Below are positions 1 through 8,550 of a stretch of DNA of 64,000 nucleotides, in pieces; position 1 is the stretch's first letter, and every line of letters begins with the position of its first letter. The stretch covers positions 1-64,000 of the forward strand of contig NZ_JMGA01000032.1 of assembly GCF_000765145.1 (NCBI RefSeq), in the 5' to 3' direction. The notes beneath the pieces are model-generated. The model had not been told where the DNA came from, searched no databases, and worked only from the letters and a program-made list of their open reading frames with translations. The DNA comes from Desulfosporosinus sp. HMP52. GTDB taxonomy: Bacteria > Bacillota > Desulfitobacteriia > Desulfitobacteriales > Desulfitobacteriaceae. The position numbers were made by a program, and so were the translations under genes.

Positions 1-144
1 GTTTGAGCATTTTATTTGTTAGCTTGTATGTTCTAAGTAATATCCGATGTTAAGTACTGAGTTTAAAGTTCCTTGATAAAATATGGGTATTAATTATTGA
101 AAGAAGGCTTCACTTAAGGAAAGATTTTTCTTATTTCAGCTTAA

Positions 145-1071
145 TCAAGCAACTTTATTAGGTGAATTTAAAAAAGGAGTCTGTGTATCAGGACGTGTTG
201 CCAAATAAACACCTGTGATAACAATGGCTGCGCATATTAATTTGATGAGTGTAATGGATTCTCCTAAGATTGTCACAGACTGGATAATTGTAAAGATAGG
301 TACGAGATTAATAAAAACGGCAGTTCGAGAGGCACCAATACGTTGAATGGCAATTGATTGGAAGAGGTAACCCAATACTGATGCAAATACGCTCATATAT
401 AAAATAGAGAGCCAACCTCTTGCTGTGGCCGTTGATAAGTAAGTAGTTGGGTTTTCCCATAAAACAAAGGGAAAAGAGATGATTACACATATTAAGAATG
501 TATAAGCTGTGATCATGAAAGGGGATATATTATATTGCTTCATGTATCTTCGACTGAGTAGGGAATAAGTCGAAAAGCAAAATACGCCAAGCAGCATAAG
601 AAAATCGCCGTGATTTACTTGAAATTGAGAGATTATTTGCCAATCCCCGTTGGTAATAAAGAGAAAGACACCGCTAAAAGAAAGGAAAATCCCTAACATT
701 CTCTTGAATGTTAATCCTTCACTGAAGAACATCGCAGCTAAGAGGGTAGTGACCATGGGATTAATGGCCCCGATTAGGGAGGAATTAATTGCGGTAGTAT
801 AGCTCAGAGAAGTAAAAAATAAGACATGATAACAGAAAGTGCCGACAAATCCGAGTAAGAGAAGGGCGGGCCATTGTTTGCCGCGGGGGAAGAGGTTTTT
901 CGGTTCTTTGATATACAAAATTGTGAAAATAAATGGTAAAGCAAAAAGAAAGCGAAAGAAAGTAAGGGCAAAGGGAGGGAAATCTTGAACGGAGAATTTT
1001 CCCGTTATAAATGCCCCGGACCAAAGGAGACTTGTTAGAACCATCAGTAATCGAACCTGTTTATCGGACAT
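145..1071 (-). CDS. EamA-family (drug/metabolite transporter) permease
   Basis: Polytopic inner-membrane permease of about 308 residues with roughly ten hydrophobic segments, arranged as two EamA repeats (about residues 5-140 and 150-295). The first repeat has the family pattern with LLWSGAFITGK near the N terminus and a conserved glutamate-containing turn (FSEGLTFKR). This size and repeat structure are typical of the DMT superfamily, which exports amino acids, metabolites or drugs; the substrate cannot be read from sequence. A GTG at 1089 is in frame, but the ATG at 1071 has CAGGAA eight bases upstream and is preferred. It is transcribed away from polA and stands alone. Confidence 0.85.
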   Translation of the reverse strand: MSDKQVRLLMVLTSLLWSGAFITGKFSVQDFPPFALTFFRFLFALPFIFTILYIKEPKNLFPRGKQWPALLLLGFVGTFCYHVLFFTSLSYTTAINSSLIGAINPMVTTLLAAMFFSEGLTFKRMLGIFLSFSGVFLFITNGDWQIISQFQVNHGDFLMLLGVFCFSTYSLLSRRYMKQYNISPFMITAYTFLICVIISFPFVLWENPTTYLSTATARGWLSILYMSVFASVLGYLFQSIAIQRIGASRTAVFINLVPIFTIIQSVTILGESITLIKLICAAIVITGVYLATRPDTQTPFLNSPNKVA

Positions 1072-1089
1072 CAGAATGTTCCTGGTCAC

Positions 1090-1607
1090 AAATGCTAAAA
1101 AATCACTTAATCGACTAAATAAAGTGGCAGCAATAAAGGACTTAAGCTACTAAGGATTTTTTTGTGGTGTCCAAACGCGTATGCCCCCGGATAATATCAA
1201 AGGCAACTCCAACAGCTTACGCACAGAGTGCTGGAAAAGAGGATAATTAATCGAAAGGTAATCCCTAGTAGTTTATTCATATATGCTAGCTATAAACCAG
1301 GATATTTCACTTCCTCTCAAGCTTTTAATGTTGTGTTGGTATCATTTTGAAAGTTTTCAAACGGATGTTTTCAGTTGACATTAAGTTTACCACGTTTTTC
1401 CCGGCTTTTCTTCTTAAATATAACAAAGGATTAATGAATGTACGTCGAACCGGTGACTATAACTACTAAATTTCCTATGATAATGATTAATTCTTGGATC
1501 CATCTATCTACTAACTCCAATAAGCGAAAGGGAGTCCTTTTTCCCTCAGTTTGTTTGAAGGTATTCCGTATGATATAGTAAACTGTGAAAGAATGGGGGT
1601 TTTCAGG
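1090..1607. other. Noncoding stretch upstream of polA
   Basis: About 500 bases between the divergent permease and polA genes. I see no credible ORF and no RNA gene. A TTGACA at 1376-1381 has no matching -10 element at normal spacing. The only promoter I can support lies at its right end (1551-1579). The rest is AT-rich with no clear repeats. Confidence 0.5.
1551..1579 (+). promoter_or_regulatory. Putative polA promoter
   Basis: TTGTTT (1551-1556), a 17-base spacer, then TATAGT (1574-1579), ending 28 bases before the chosen polA ATG. Almost the same arrangement (TTGTTA, 17 bases, TATAGT) occurs upstream of the ABC-F gene at 17176-17204. If used, it rules out the upstream TTG at 1551 as the polA start. 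Confidence 0.4.
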
Positions 1608-4226
1608 ATGCCGCGTATGCTTATATTAGATGGAAATAGCCTTGCAAATCGTGCTTTTTATGCACTTCCGCCGTTAACAACAGCGGATGGACGACCAACC
1701 AATGTTCTCCATGGTTTTTTGACCATGCTCTTTAAATTAGAACAAGAGCAGCACCCAGATTACTGGGTGGTTGCATTCGATAAAACTAAGGCAACCGTTC
1801 GGATTGAACAGTATGCCGGCTACAAAGCGCAGCGGAAAGAAACTCCTGAGGGATTGCGCCCACAATTTGATTATCTCAAGGAGATATTAGCAGAAATGGA
1901 TGTTCCTCAGCTTGAGCTAGCGGGCTACGAAGCGGATGATTTAATTGCCGCTATAACTAAACAAGCGGAAGCTCAGGGAATGGAGATTCAAATTTATACA
2001 GGGGACAAGGATGCACTCCAACTCATATCCCCAAAAACAAATATTTTTATGACTAAAAAGGGGATCAGTGAGATTGAACGATACGATGAAACGGCCCTAT
2101 GGGAACGCTATCAACTGCGGCCTTATCAAATCATTGATCTTAAGGGTCTAATGGGTGACAGCTCAGATAATATTCCAGGTGTCCCGGGAATCGGAGAAAA
2201 GACTGCCCTGAAATTACTATGGGAATTTGAAACTGTCGAGAATGTTTTGACGAATGTTGAGAGAGTATCTGGGAAAAAGGTTCAGAGTAATTTGAAAGAA
2301 TATGCCGACCAGGCCATCCTAAGCAAGAAGTTGGCTACGATGCTGACGGAAGTTCCTATGACTTTTTCTAGCGAGGATTTTGTTTATCGACGTCCACAGG
2401 CCTCTAAAGTCCTGCCGGTTCTGCAAAAGTATGACCTGAGAAATGTAACTCGTTTATGGCATGAGCGTCATAATGATGAAGGACTTCTTAGTGAAAACTT
2501 AGAGGCGGTGTTAGAAACTTGGCCTGAACGAGCAATGTCAGAAGAGGATTGGCTCATTCAGATAGACGAATGGAAATCCCAAAAGAAACCTCTTACCCTA
2601 GCCTGTCGATACAAAGGGACAGGGTTGCAAGGGGGACAATGGCTGGAATGGGGAGTAGCTGTCCAAGGAGAGACCTTTACTCTGGACCGTGAAGGGATAT
2701 CGGAAAAAGTTTGCGAAGCATGGCTGGGATTAATGGGAAGCGATGAGATTCCTAAAACCTTAGCGGACAGCAAGACGGTAGCCTTATTACTTGCTAACGA
2801 AGGTGTGGAACTAAAGGGCTTAGCCTTAGATCTAAGCCTAGCATCCTACCTAATTCAATCATCGAGACCGAAGTTTGCGCCCCTAGATTTGGTTAAAGAG
2901 TATTTTTCCAGTCAAGGGGTATTCGCTAATATTGCCGAGGAAGCTGCAGCCTTAGCTCAAGTTGCCCCTAAGTTTGAAGAAGATATCAGTACCCTGGGAC
3001 TTACTAGTCTTTTGCATGAAATAGAAGAACCTTTAAGTTTGGTTCTTGCGCAAATGGAACGGCACGGAATTGCCATTGACTCTGAAGCGTTAAAAAACTT
3101 CGGCGAAGGAATAAGTCTAACCTTAAGACAGCTAGAGCAAGATATTTATTCTTTAGCTGAGGAGACCTTTAACATTAACTCTCCTAAACAGTTAGGAACC
3201 ATCCTTTTTGAAAAGTTGGGCTTGCCTACGGCCAAGAAGACGAAAACTGGGTATTCCACAGATGCGGAGACCTTAGAAGAACTTCGCATAGCCCATCCTG
3301 TTGTGGCAAAGATTCTCGACTATCGGCAATTAAATAAACTAATGTCTACCTATGTAAATGGATTACTTGCTCAGGCCAAGGAAGGTAGGATTCATACCAC
3401 CTTTCAACAAACTGTGACAACAACCGGACGTTTGTCGAGCACAGAACCTAATTTGCAGAACATCCCGATTCGATTAGAGCAGGGACGACAACTGCGAAAG
3501 GTTTTTCAGCCTACTGAGCCAGGGTGGGTGCTTCTCTCTGCTGACTATTCTCAAATTGAACTTAGGATTTTAGCCCACTATTCACAAGACCCTTTACTCT
3601 GTGAATCCTTTGCCCTGAGACAAGATGTTCATACCAGAACCGCTGCTGAAGTGTTTGGAATTTCACTGGATGAGGTGACTTCGGATATGCGCCGAAGTGC
3701 AAAGGCGGTTAATTTTGGTTTGGTCTATGGATTAACTGAATTCGGCCTCTCTAGGGATTTGGGCATTCCGCGTAAAGAATCTAAGTTTTATATCGAGCAG
3801 TATTTTAAGCGCTATAGTGGAGTTAAACGGTATCTGGAGGATGTTGTGACCCAGGCCAAAATAGAGGGACAAGTCCGTACCTTGTTAAATCGCTTGCGCC
3901 GCATTCCTGAGCTTCTGCATTCCAACCGAGTTCAACGTCAGTTTGGAGAGCGGATTGCAATGAATACGCCGGTACAGGGCACAGCTGCGGATATCATGAA
4001 ATTAGCTATGCTAAAAGTAGCTGATGGATTGAAACCCTTTAAAGCAACAATGCTACTCCAAGTACACGATGAGCTCTTGCTTCAAGTAGCTCCGGCAAAC
4101 CTGAAAAATGTTGCCCGCATGTTAAAGGAACAAATGGAAAATGCCTATCCTTTGACTGTGCCAATGACGGTGGAATGTAAGGTTGGGCCTAACTGGTACG
4201 AAATGAAGCCGTTTCATACAATATAA
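1608..4226 (+). CDS. polA: DNA polymerase I
   Basis: Family A polymerase (872 residues) for Okazaki-fragment maturation and repair synthesis. It has an N-terminal 5'-nuclease domain (about 1-290, DGNSLANRAFYAL near the start), a degenerate 3'-5' exonuclease-like domain (about 310-480) and a polymerase domain. Motif A (DYSQIELR, aspartate about 646), motif B/O-helix (RRSAKAVNFGLVYG, about 693-706) and motif C (VHDEL, aspartate about 821) are intact. The middle domain lacks the acidic Exo I motif, and the Exo II position has SKTV instead of an NxxxD-type motif, so proofreading is probably absent, as in Bacillus-type Pol I. ATG 1608 (MPRMLILDGN) is chosen over TTG 1551 and ATG 1593 because family proteins begin here. 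mutM follows after 16 bases. Confidence 0.97.
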   Translation: MPRMLILDGNSLANRAFYALPPLTTADGRPTNVLHGFLTMLFKLEQEQHPDYWVVAFDKTKATVRIEQYAGYKAQRKETPEGLRPQFDYLKEILAEMDVPQLELAGYEADDLIAAITKQAEAQGMEIQIYTGDKDALQLISPKTNIFMTKKGISEIERYDETALWERYQLRPYQIIDLKGLMGDSSDNIPGVPGIGEKTALKLLWEFETVENVLTNVERVSGKKVQSNLKEYADQAILSKKLATMLTEVPMTFSSEDFVYRRPQASKVLPVLQKYDLRNVTRLWHERHNDEGLLSENLEAVLETWPERAMSEEDWLIQIDEWKSQKKPLTLACRYKGTGLQGGQWLEWGVAVQGETFTLDREGISEKVCEAWLGLMGSDEIPKTLADSKTVALLLANEGVELKGLALDLSLASYLIQSSRPKFAPLDLVKEYFSSQGVFANIAEEAAALAQVAPKFEEDISTLGLTSLLHEIEEPLSLVLAQMERHGIAIDSEALKNFGEGISLTLRQLEQDIYSLAEETFNINSPKQLGTILFEKLGLPTAKKTKTGYSTDAETLEELRIAHPVVAKILDYRQLNKLMSTYVNGLLAQAKEGRIHTTFQQTVTTTGRLSSTEPNLQNIPIRLEQGRQLRKVFQPTEPGWVLLSADYSQIELRILAHYSQDPLLCESFALRQDVHTRTAAEVFGISLDEVTSDMRRSAKAVNFGLVYGLTEFGLSRDLGIPRKESKFYIEQYFKRYSGVKRYLEDVVTQAKIEGQVRTLLNRLRRIPELLHSNRVQRQFGERIAMNTPVQGTAADIMKLAMLKVADGLKPFKATMLLQVHDELLLQVAPANLKNVARMLKEQMENAYPLTVPMTVECKVGPNWYEMKPFHTI

Positions 4227-4242
4227 GGGGTGAAGAAATAAT

Positions 4243-5064
4243 ATGCCCGAACTTCCCGAGGTTGAAACAATCCGAAGGACATTAGCTCAGCATGTTAATG
4301 GTTTGAAAATAAAAGAAGTTAAGCTAGTTTGGTCATCTGCGGTTATCAGTTGGGAAGATCAACCCTTTGAAGTATTAGTTACCGATCGTCAAATTCAAAG
4401 GATTGATCGCCGGGGTAAATATCTATTAATTAGATTAGATAATGATCTAACCCTGATTGCCCATATGAGAATGACTGGGCGTTTAAACTATTACACAGAA
4501 AAACAACTCCCGGACAAGCATACTCATGTAGTTTTCTGTTTAGACAAGGGTGAAGTTCATTTTTCAGATGTTCGTAAATTTGGGCGTATCCAAGCCATAC
4601 CCACCTCTCGGAGCATCAGTGATTCTTCCTTAGGCAAACTTGGGCCTGAACCCTTAGAGTTGGAGTTTACTCCTCAGGTTTTGAAAGAGCGATTTGGGAA
4701 GAAAAAAATCTCTGTAAAAGCCGCTTTATTAGATCAACATGTCTTAGCAGGCTTAGGAAATATTTATGTTGACGAATCCCTTTTTCAAGCTAGGATTTCA
4801 CCCAGCCGTACTGTAGATACCCTATCCGATGAGGAAATAGCTAAACTCCATGAGGCAATCAGAAACGTCCTCCAGGCGGGGATCGATGCTCAAGGGACAT
4901 CTTTTCGAGATTATCGCGATGCCAATGGAGAGAAAGGATCCTTCGAACGGGCTTTACAAGTATATGGCCGGGGAGGGGAACCATGTAAAGTTTGCGGGCA
5001 GTTATTAGAACGGATTCGCCTTGCCGGACGGACGACGGTCTATTGTTCGCAGTGTCAAAAATAA
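4243..5064 (+). CDS. mutM: Formamidopyrimidine-DNA glycosylase
   Basis: Bifunctional glycosylase/AP lyase that removes oxidised purines such as 8-oxoguanine. The protein has 273 residues, the usual length. After Met removal the N terminus is PELPEVETIRR, giving the catalytic Pro and the Glu of the family. The C-terminal zinc finger is complete (CxxC about residues 250-253 and CSQC about 268-271). The gene starts 16 bases after polA with a GGGGTG ribosome-binding site, so the two are probably co-transcribed. In Bacillus the next genes are ytaF and coaE; here those lie 14 kb downstream. Confidence 0.97.
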   Translation: MPELPEVETIRRTLAQHVNGLKIKEVKLVWSSAVISWEDQPFEVLVTDRQIQRIDRRGKYLLIRLDNDLTLIAHMRMTGRLNYYTEKQLPDKHTHVVFCLDKGEVHFSDVRKFGRIQAIPTSRSISDSSLGKLGPEPLELEFTPQVLKERFGKKKISVKAALLDQHVLAGLGNIYVDESLFQARISPSRTVDTLSDEEIAKLHEAIRNVLQAGIDAQGTSFRDYRDANGEKGSFERALQVYGRGGEPCKVCGQLLERIRLAGRTTVYCSQCQK

Positions 5065-5522
5065 ATGTTTTTTGGTTTAGTTAAAAATATGAGTCTGCCA
5101 AAACTTCCTGGGAGATATTCTTGCACATTGGGCATTCCTGATGAGTGTATAGAGGATAATATTGAGTACTCCTAAGAGAAGCTGTGAAAGGAGCTGTTGG
5201 AACTGCTATAACGCAGTGATCAATGCTCCTTTTGTATGTGCTGCGGGCAGAGGCTGTTCATTGATTAGTCTTACCTAAAATGCTAGTGCTGAGAAGGACA
5301 GTGGAATAGGATTAAATATAATATTTTAAACTTAAGAGTAAATAAATGATTAAGTTTAAAAGGAATATGAATTAACATGACGAAGTTTGATTAGAATATG
5401 TATTTATGCTTCTCATTCGTTTAGAAGCAAAGAATCATAAATGGAAAAATGTTATTTTTAGCTTCATCCTATTATTGATTTGATTCAATGGGTATCTACC
5501 TAAATAAGGAGTGGATTAGTTT
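5065..5522. other. Intergenic stretch after mutM
   Basis: About 460 AT-rich bases marking the left boundary of the accessory block. The only content I can propose is the small cysteine-rich ORF at 5162-5278. I see no terminator with a clear stem and T-run after mutM, no RNA gene and no inverted repeats that would mark an integration site. Confidence 0.4.
5162..5278 (+). CDS. Possible small cysteine-rich protein (38 aa)
   Basis: A 38-codon frame starts with TTG at 5162, six bases after GAGG (5152-5155), and ends with TAA at 5276. The peptide reads MSTPKRSCERSCWNC followed by YNAVINAPFVC and AAGRGCSLISLT. It has cysteines at 8, 12, 15, 26 and 32, including a CWNC pair. An in-frame TAG at 5150 just upstream means the frame cannot be the tail of a longer gene. 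Regular cysteine spacing in so short a frame suggests a metal-binding or modified peptide, but I do not recognise a family and it could be chance. Confidence 0.33.
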   Translation: MSTPKRSCERSCWNCYNAVINAPFVCAAGRGCSLISLT

Positions 5523-5927
5523 ATGATTAATGAAATGAAAAAGCTATCACCATCAATGGATGAATGGCTCAAAGAAGCAAAAAAAAATCCTGCGGCTTTA
5601 CAGGAAGGGATGTTTTTAGTTCATAATGGCGTTGTGCGCCAAACCCCCAAAGCCAAGGTGCGCCAAGGAATTGATGACGGTTCGATGGTGAGGGGAATGG
5701 AATTTGATTATGATGCTGCAAAGGTTGATGCAGCGATTGCCGAAACCTATAAGATGGACGGTATCTTCCATGTTAGGGTTTGGCTTAATCAAGGCAAGCT
5801 CGAATTAGGCGATGACATAATGTATGTACTGATAGGCGGCGATATCAGACCGCATGTTATTGATGCATTGCAATTTCTGGTTGAAAAGATTAAAAGCGAA
5901 TGTGTTACCGAAATTGAACAAAAATAG
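5523..5927 (+). CDS. MoaE-like molybdopterin synthase large-subunit homologue
   Basis: A 134-residue protein. Its C-terminal half (GIFHVRVWLNQGKLELGDD, then MYVLIGGDIRPHVIDAL) matches the core fold pattern of MoaE, the subunit of molybdopterin synthase that binds precursor Z and converts it to molybdopterin with MoaD. The N-terminal 60 residues differ from classic MoaE. The C terminus ends VTEIEQK, where MoaE normally carries the catalytic lysine pair in an IWKKE-like motif, so activity is uncertain. No other Mo-cofactor gene is nearby. ATG 5523 lies behind a spaced AAGGAG. The assignment rests on remembered family pattern. Confidence 0.55.
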   Translation: MINEMKKLSPSMDEWLKEAKKNPAALQEGMFLVHNGVVRQTPKAKVRQGIDDGSMVRGMEFDYDAAKVDAAIAETYKMDGIFHVRVWLNQGKLELGDDIMYVLIGGDIRPHVIDALQFLVEKIKSECVTEIEQK

Positions 5928-5964
5928 TGCCAGAAGGCTCGCAACATCAAAGAGAAAATGAATG

Positions 5965-6035
5965 TAGAAACAGGGTAGGGACACGCGGGACGTTACGGGA
6001 TCCGATGAACTTCCAGCATCGGTAGATGATGAAGA
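5965..6035. repeat. Possible degenerate REP-like hairpin remnant
   Basis: Between the MoaE-like gene and the pentapeptide gene is a more GC-rich patch containing GGGACACGCGGGACGTTACGG and then CCGATG, nine bases, CATCGG, a perfect six-base inverted repeat. GGGAC...GGGACG strings of this kind resemble REP sequences associated with RAYT transposases in clostridia, but no transposase is present. It could equally be a transcript-end hairpin. Confidence 0.2.
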
Positions 6036-6075
6036 AGCCTGAGGTTGAGGGGATTTTAAAAAGAGGTAAGAACTC

Positions 6076-6735
6076 ATGGAAAAGAAGAAAATAAATACAA
6101 AGGTTTTAAAACCTAAATTAGAACTTGGCAATGATTTAGATATCATAGAGTTAACCGGAGAAAATATTGTGGACGAAATGATAGTCTCCAATGGAATAAT
6201 TTCAAATTGCTATTTAGAAAATAATGAAGCAGAGTGCATGACTTTTAAAAAAGTAAAATTGAATAAAGTCATTTTTAACAAGATCACTTTGAAAGGTTTA
6301 GAACTGATAGATGTAAGCTTTCAAAATTGTGATTTATCAAATATTGATTTTCGTAAAGCTACCTTGCATAGAGTCGAATTTATAAATTGTAAGATGGTGG
6401 GTATTAATTTAAGTGAAGCTACATTGAGAGATGTAACATTCATAAACTGTAATAGTAAATATGCATATTTTCGTTATTCAAATTGTAAGCAAGTTGTATT
6501 CCAACAATGTCAATTGATTTCTGCGGATTTTAAAAACTCATTGTTTATTAATGTAGAATTTCAAGATTCTAATCTCATTGAGGCTCAAATGAACTTCACA
6601 AATCTAAGAGGAATAGATTTTACAAGTTGTGATATTGAAGGGATAGGAGTAAATATCACAGATATTAATGGTATCATAGTGAATGCTATGCAAGCGGTTG
6701 GTCTTTCTAGATTACTAGGTTTGATTGTAAAATAA
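6076..6735 (+). CDS. Pentapeptide-repeat protein
   Basis: A 219-residue cytoplasmic protein whose middle (about residues 50-190) is a run of A(D/N)LxX-type pentapeptides with Phe/Leu at the central position and frequent cysteines (for example CDLSNIDFRKATLHRVEFINC). Such runs fold as a right-handed quadrilateral beta-helix. Some members (Qnr, MfpA) mimic DNA and protect gyrase, but most have no known role and nothing here fixes one. The C-terminal tail (about 195-219) is hydrophobic and helical. The ribosome-binding site is AAGAGGT before ATG 6076. It stands alone in the accessory block; a second, unrelated pentapeptide protein is at 15238. Confidence 0.85.
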   Translation: MEKKKINTKVLKPKLELGNDLDIIELTGENIVDEMIVSNGIISNCYLENNEAECMTFKKVKLNKVIFNKITLKGLELIDVSFQNCDLSNIDFRKATLHRVEFINCKMVGINLSEATLRDVTFINCNSKYAYFRYSNCKQVVFQQCQLISADFKNSLFINVEFQDSNLIEAQMNFTNLRGIDFTSCDIEGIGVNITDINGIIVNAMQAVGLSRLLGLIVK

Positions 6736-6780
6736 ATAGTAAATTGTAGATTATTTTCATACAGTTAAATCAATTATCCC

Positions 6781-6894
6781 TTAAGCAACCATAGATACAT
6801 TTAAACCTTTAAATGTAATTATTTCTTTTATAGTCACATTACCATACAATGCTACCAGTATTTTAAGATCCGATATAGTCCCTGAAATAGCCAT
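6781..6894 (-). CDS. Possible small protein (37 aa)
   Basis: On the minus strand a 37-codon frame starts with ATG at 6894 and ends with TAA at 6781. AGGAGG lies seven bases upstream of the ATG, among the best ribosome-binding sites in this region. The peptide begins MAISGTISDLKILVALYGNV and continues TIKEIITFKGLNVSMVA: no cysteines, moderately hydrophobic, alternating beta-like pattern. It converges on the pentapeptide gene. I do not recognise a family. The strong ribosome-binding site is the main support. Confidence 0.42.
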   Translation of the reverse strand: MAISGTISDLKILVALYGNVTIKEIITFKGLNVSMVA

Positions 6895-7025
6895 TATATT
6901 CCTCCTGTCGTATAATCATGCGAATTTCAACAATTTGTCATGCTTATTTATACGTCGGATGATCAAATCTTAGTAGGGTTAAAAGTCTTGAAATTCTTAC
7001 CAATTATGTCGAAGCTGTGATTATC

Positions 7026-7047
7026 GTTTTGGGACGCGTCGCAAAAC
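7026..7047. promoter_or_regulatory. 22-bp imperfect palindrome upstream of nitroreductase gene
   Basis: GTTTTGGGACGCGTCGCAAAAC reads the same on both strands except for one pair, with a perfect GACGCGTC centre. It ends 27 bases before the nitroreductase ATG, a normal operator position. It also argues against the in-frame GTG at 7017 being the start. Confidence 0.4.
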
Positions 7048-7073
7048 AACAACTGGTATGGTGGGATAATTTC

Positions 7074-7638
7074 ATGATTACTAATGAAACTTTAAAAGTC
7101 ATTAAGCAGCGTAGAAGTACAAGAAGTTTTAAAGAAGAGCAAATCAAAGGCGAGGAAATGCAGGCAATACTTGAGGCGGGAATGTATGCTCCTAACGCTG
7201 GAAATCAAGCATGGCATTTTACTGTAATTCAAAACAAGAAATTACTAGAGAAACTGAATCTTGCAGCTAAGCAAGGTGCTCAGCAAATGGATATTGAACA
7301 CTTAAGGGAATTAGGTAATGATAAGGAATTTAATTGCTTATACCATGCACCAACACTAATTATTGTTTCTGGCGATGAGAAAGCTTTCGTACCTCTTGAA
7401 GCCGATTGTGCCGCTGCTACTCAGAATTTACTTCTGGCTGCAGAATCAATTGGGGGGGGCTTGCTGGATTTTCTTCGTCCTATTAGCGTTTAATTCACCT
7501 CTAGGAACAGAATTAAGACATGAACTTAAATTACCAGAGGGCTACAAGCCTTACTATGCGGCGATTTTTGGCTATAAAGATGATATTGTCGTCGATGTAC
7601 CAGACAGAAAGTCAAATCTAATTACTTACATCAGATAG
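7074..7638 (+). pseudogene. Nitroreductase-family protein, frameshifted
   Basis: FMN-dependent nitroreductase-fold protein split into two frames. The first (from ATG 7074) carries the N-terminal family motif RRSTRSFKEEQI and reads through APNAGNQAWHF to AAESIGGG, then runs off into a false tail ending at 7493. The correct C-terminal half continues in the next frame: GACWIFFVLLAFNSPLGTE through GYKPYYAAIFGYKDD to the stop at 7638. The break is at a run of eight G residues (7452-7459). Removing one G restores a protein of normal length (about 187 residues). This could be a true inactivating mutation, a slippage switch or a sequencing error. Confidence 0.8.
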
Positions 7639-7699
7639 AGTTAACTTGTGAGTTTAGGGAATTTCACGACCTAGCCAGCAGAGATAGGAGAGACTAGCA

Positions 7700-8419
7700 A
7701 TGTTCTTGCGAAGATTAAGTTTACTTAAAGAAAGGATCCCAAGTCACGAGGTCTATCCGTTTTCCATAGCTGCGTTTAAAAGTTTAGAAACCATCGAGTT
7801 TAACAATAGTGTGACATTTTTCGTAGGCGAGAATGGGTCAGGGAAATCTACGCTCCTTGAAGCTATTGCCTATAAATGTGATTTCAACACAGCCGGTGGA
7901 GGCAGAAATAACTTTTATGAAGTCCATTCCTCAGAATCAGCATTAGGTGATTATATTAGGCTTTCCTGGGCACCCAAAATCACGAATGGTTTTTTCCTCA
8001 GGGCGGAAAGCCTCTACAACTTTGCCTCTCATATTGATAGTCTCGGCCCAGCTGCTTATGAGCCCTATGGTGGCAACTCCCTACACAAACAATCCCATGG
8101 AGAATCATTTTTGTCGATATTCGCTAATAGGTTTGGGAAAAAGGGAATCTATTTATTGGATGAACCGGAAGCTGCTCTTTCCCCAGCTCGTCAGCTCACC
8201 TTGTTGAGAATTATTAAGGATTTAGTAGAAGGCGGTCGGTCCCAATTTATTATTGCAACACATTCTCCAATTATTTTGGCTTACCCAGATGCCCAGATTC
8301 TCGATTTTGATACTTCACCGGTTTCTCAAACAACCTATGAAGATACCTCACATTATCAAATTACCAAGGGCTTCTTGGAAAATAGAGATCGTTATTTACG
8401 AAAACTATTTGAAGAATAG
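7700..8419 (+). CDS. AAA/ABC-type ATPase (predicted ATPase, COG3910-like)
   Basis: A 239-residue single-domain ATPase with Walker A GENGSGKST (about residues 50-58), an ABC-like signature HGESF (about 132), Walker B with catalytic glutamate IYLLDEPEAAL (about 150-160) and a switch histidine in THSP (about 189). This order is that of SMC/Rad50-like and OLD-like soluble ATPases, but there is no coiled coil and no nuclease domain, so it is a minimal form. No toxin, nuclease or transporter partner flanks it. ATG 7700 follows ATAGGAGAG. Confidence 0.82.
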   Translation: MFLRRLSLLKERIPSHEVYPFSIAAFKSLETIEFNNSVTFFVGENGSGKSTLLEAIAYKCDFNTAGGGRNNFYEVHSSESALGDYIRLSWAPKITNGFFLRAESLYNFASHIDSLGPAAYEPYGGNSLHKQSHGESFLSIFANRFGKKGIYLLDEPEAALSPARQLTLLRIIKDLVEGGRSQFIIATHSPIILAYPDAQILDFDTSPVSQTTYEDTSHYQITKGFLENRDRYLRKLFEE

Positions 8420-8550
8420 GCTTCACTTTTAATAGAGTTTGAGATATCGGAGAGGATATGAATTTAAGTAACTTCGGTGTCGAAAGCCTTCCGAACGTTC
8501 TTTGAAATGGCACTTTAATAGTATGATAGCTTGGAGCGATATTAAATATT

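Noticed and set aside
5805-6191. 128-codon minus-strand frame opposite the MoaE-like and pentapeptide genes
   Set aside because: It overlaps the ends of two well-supported genes and reads as low-complexity shadow sequence.
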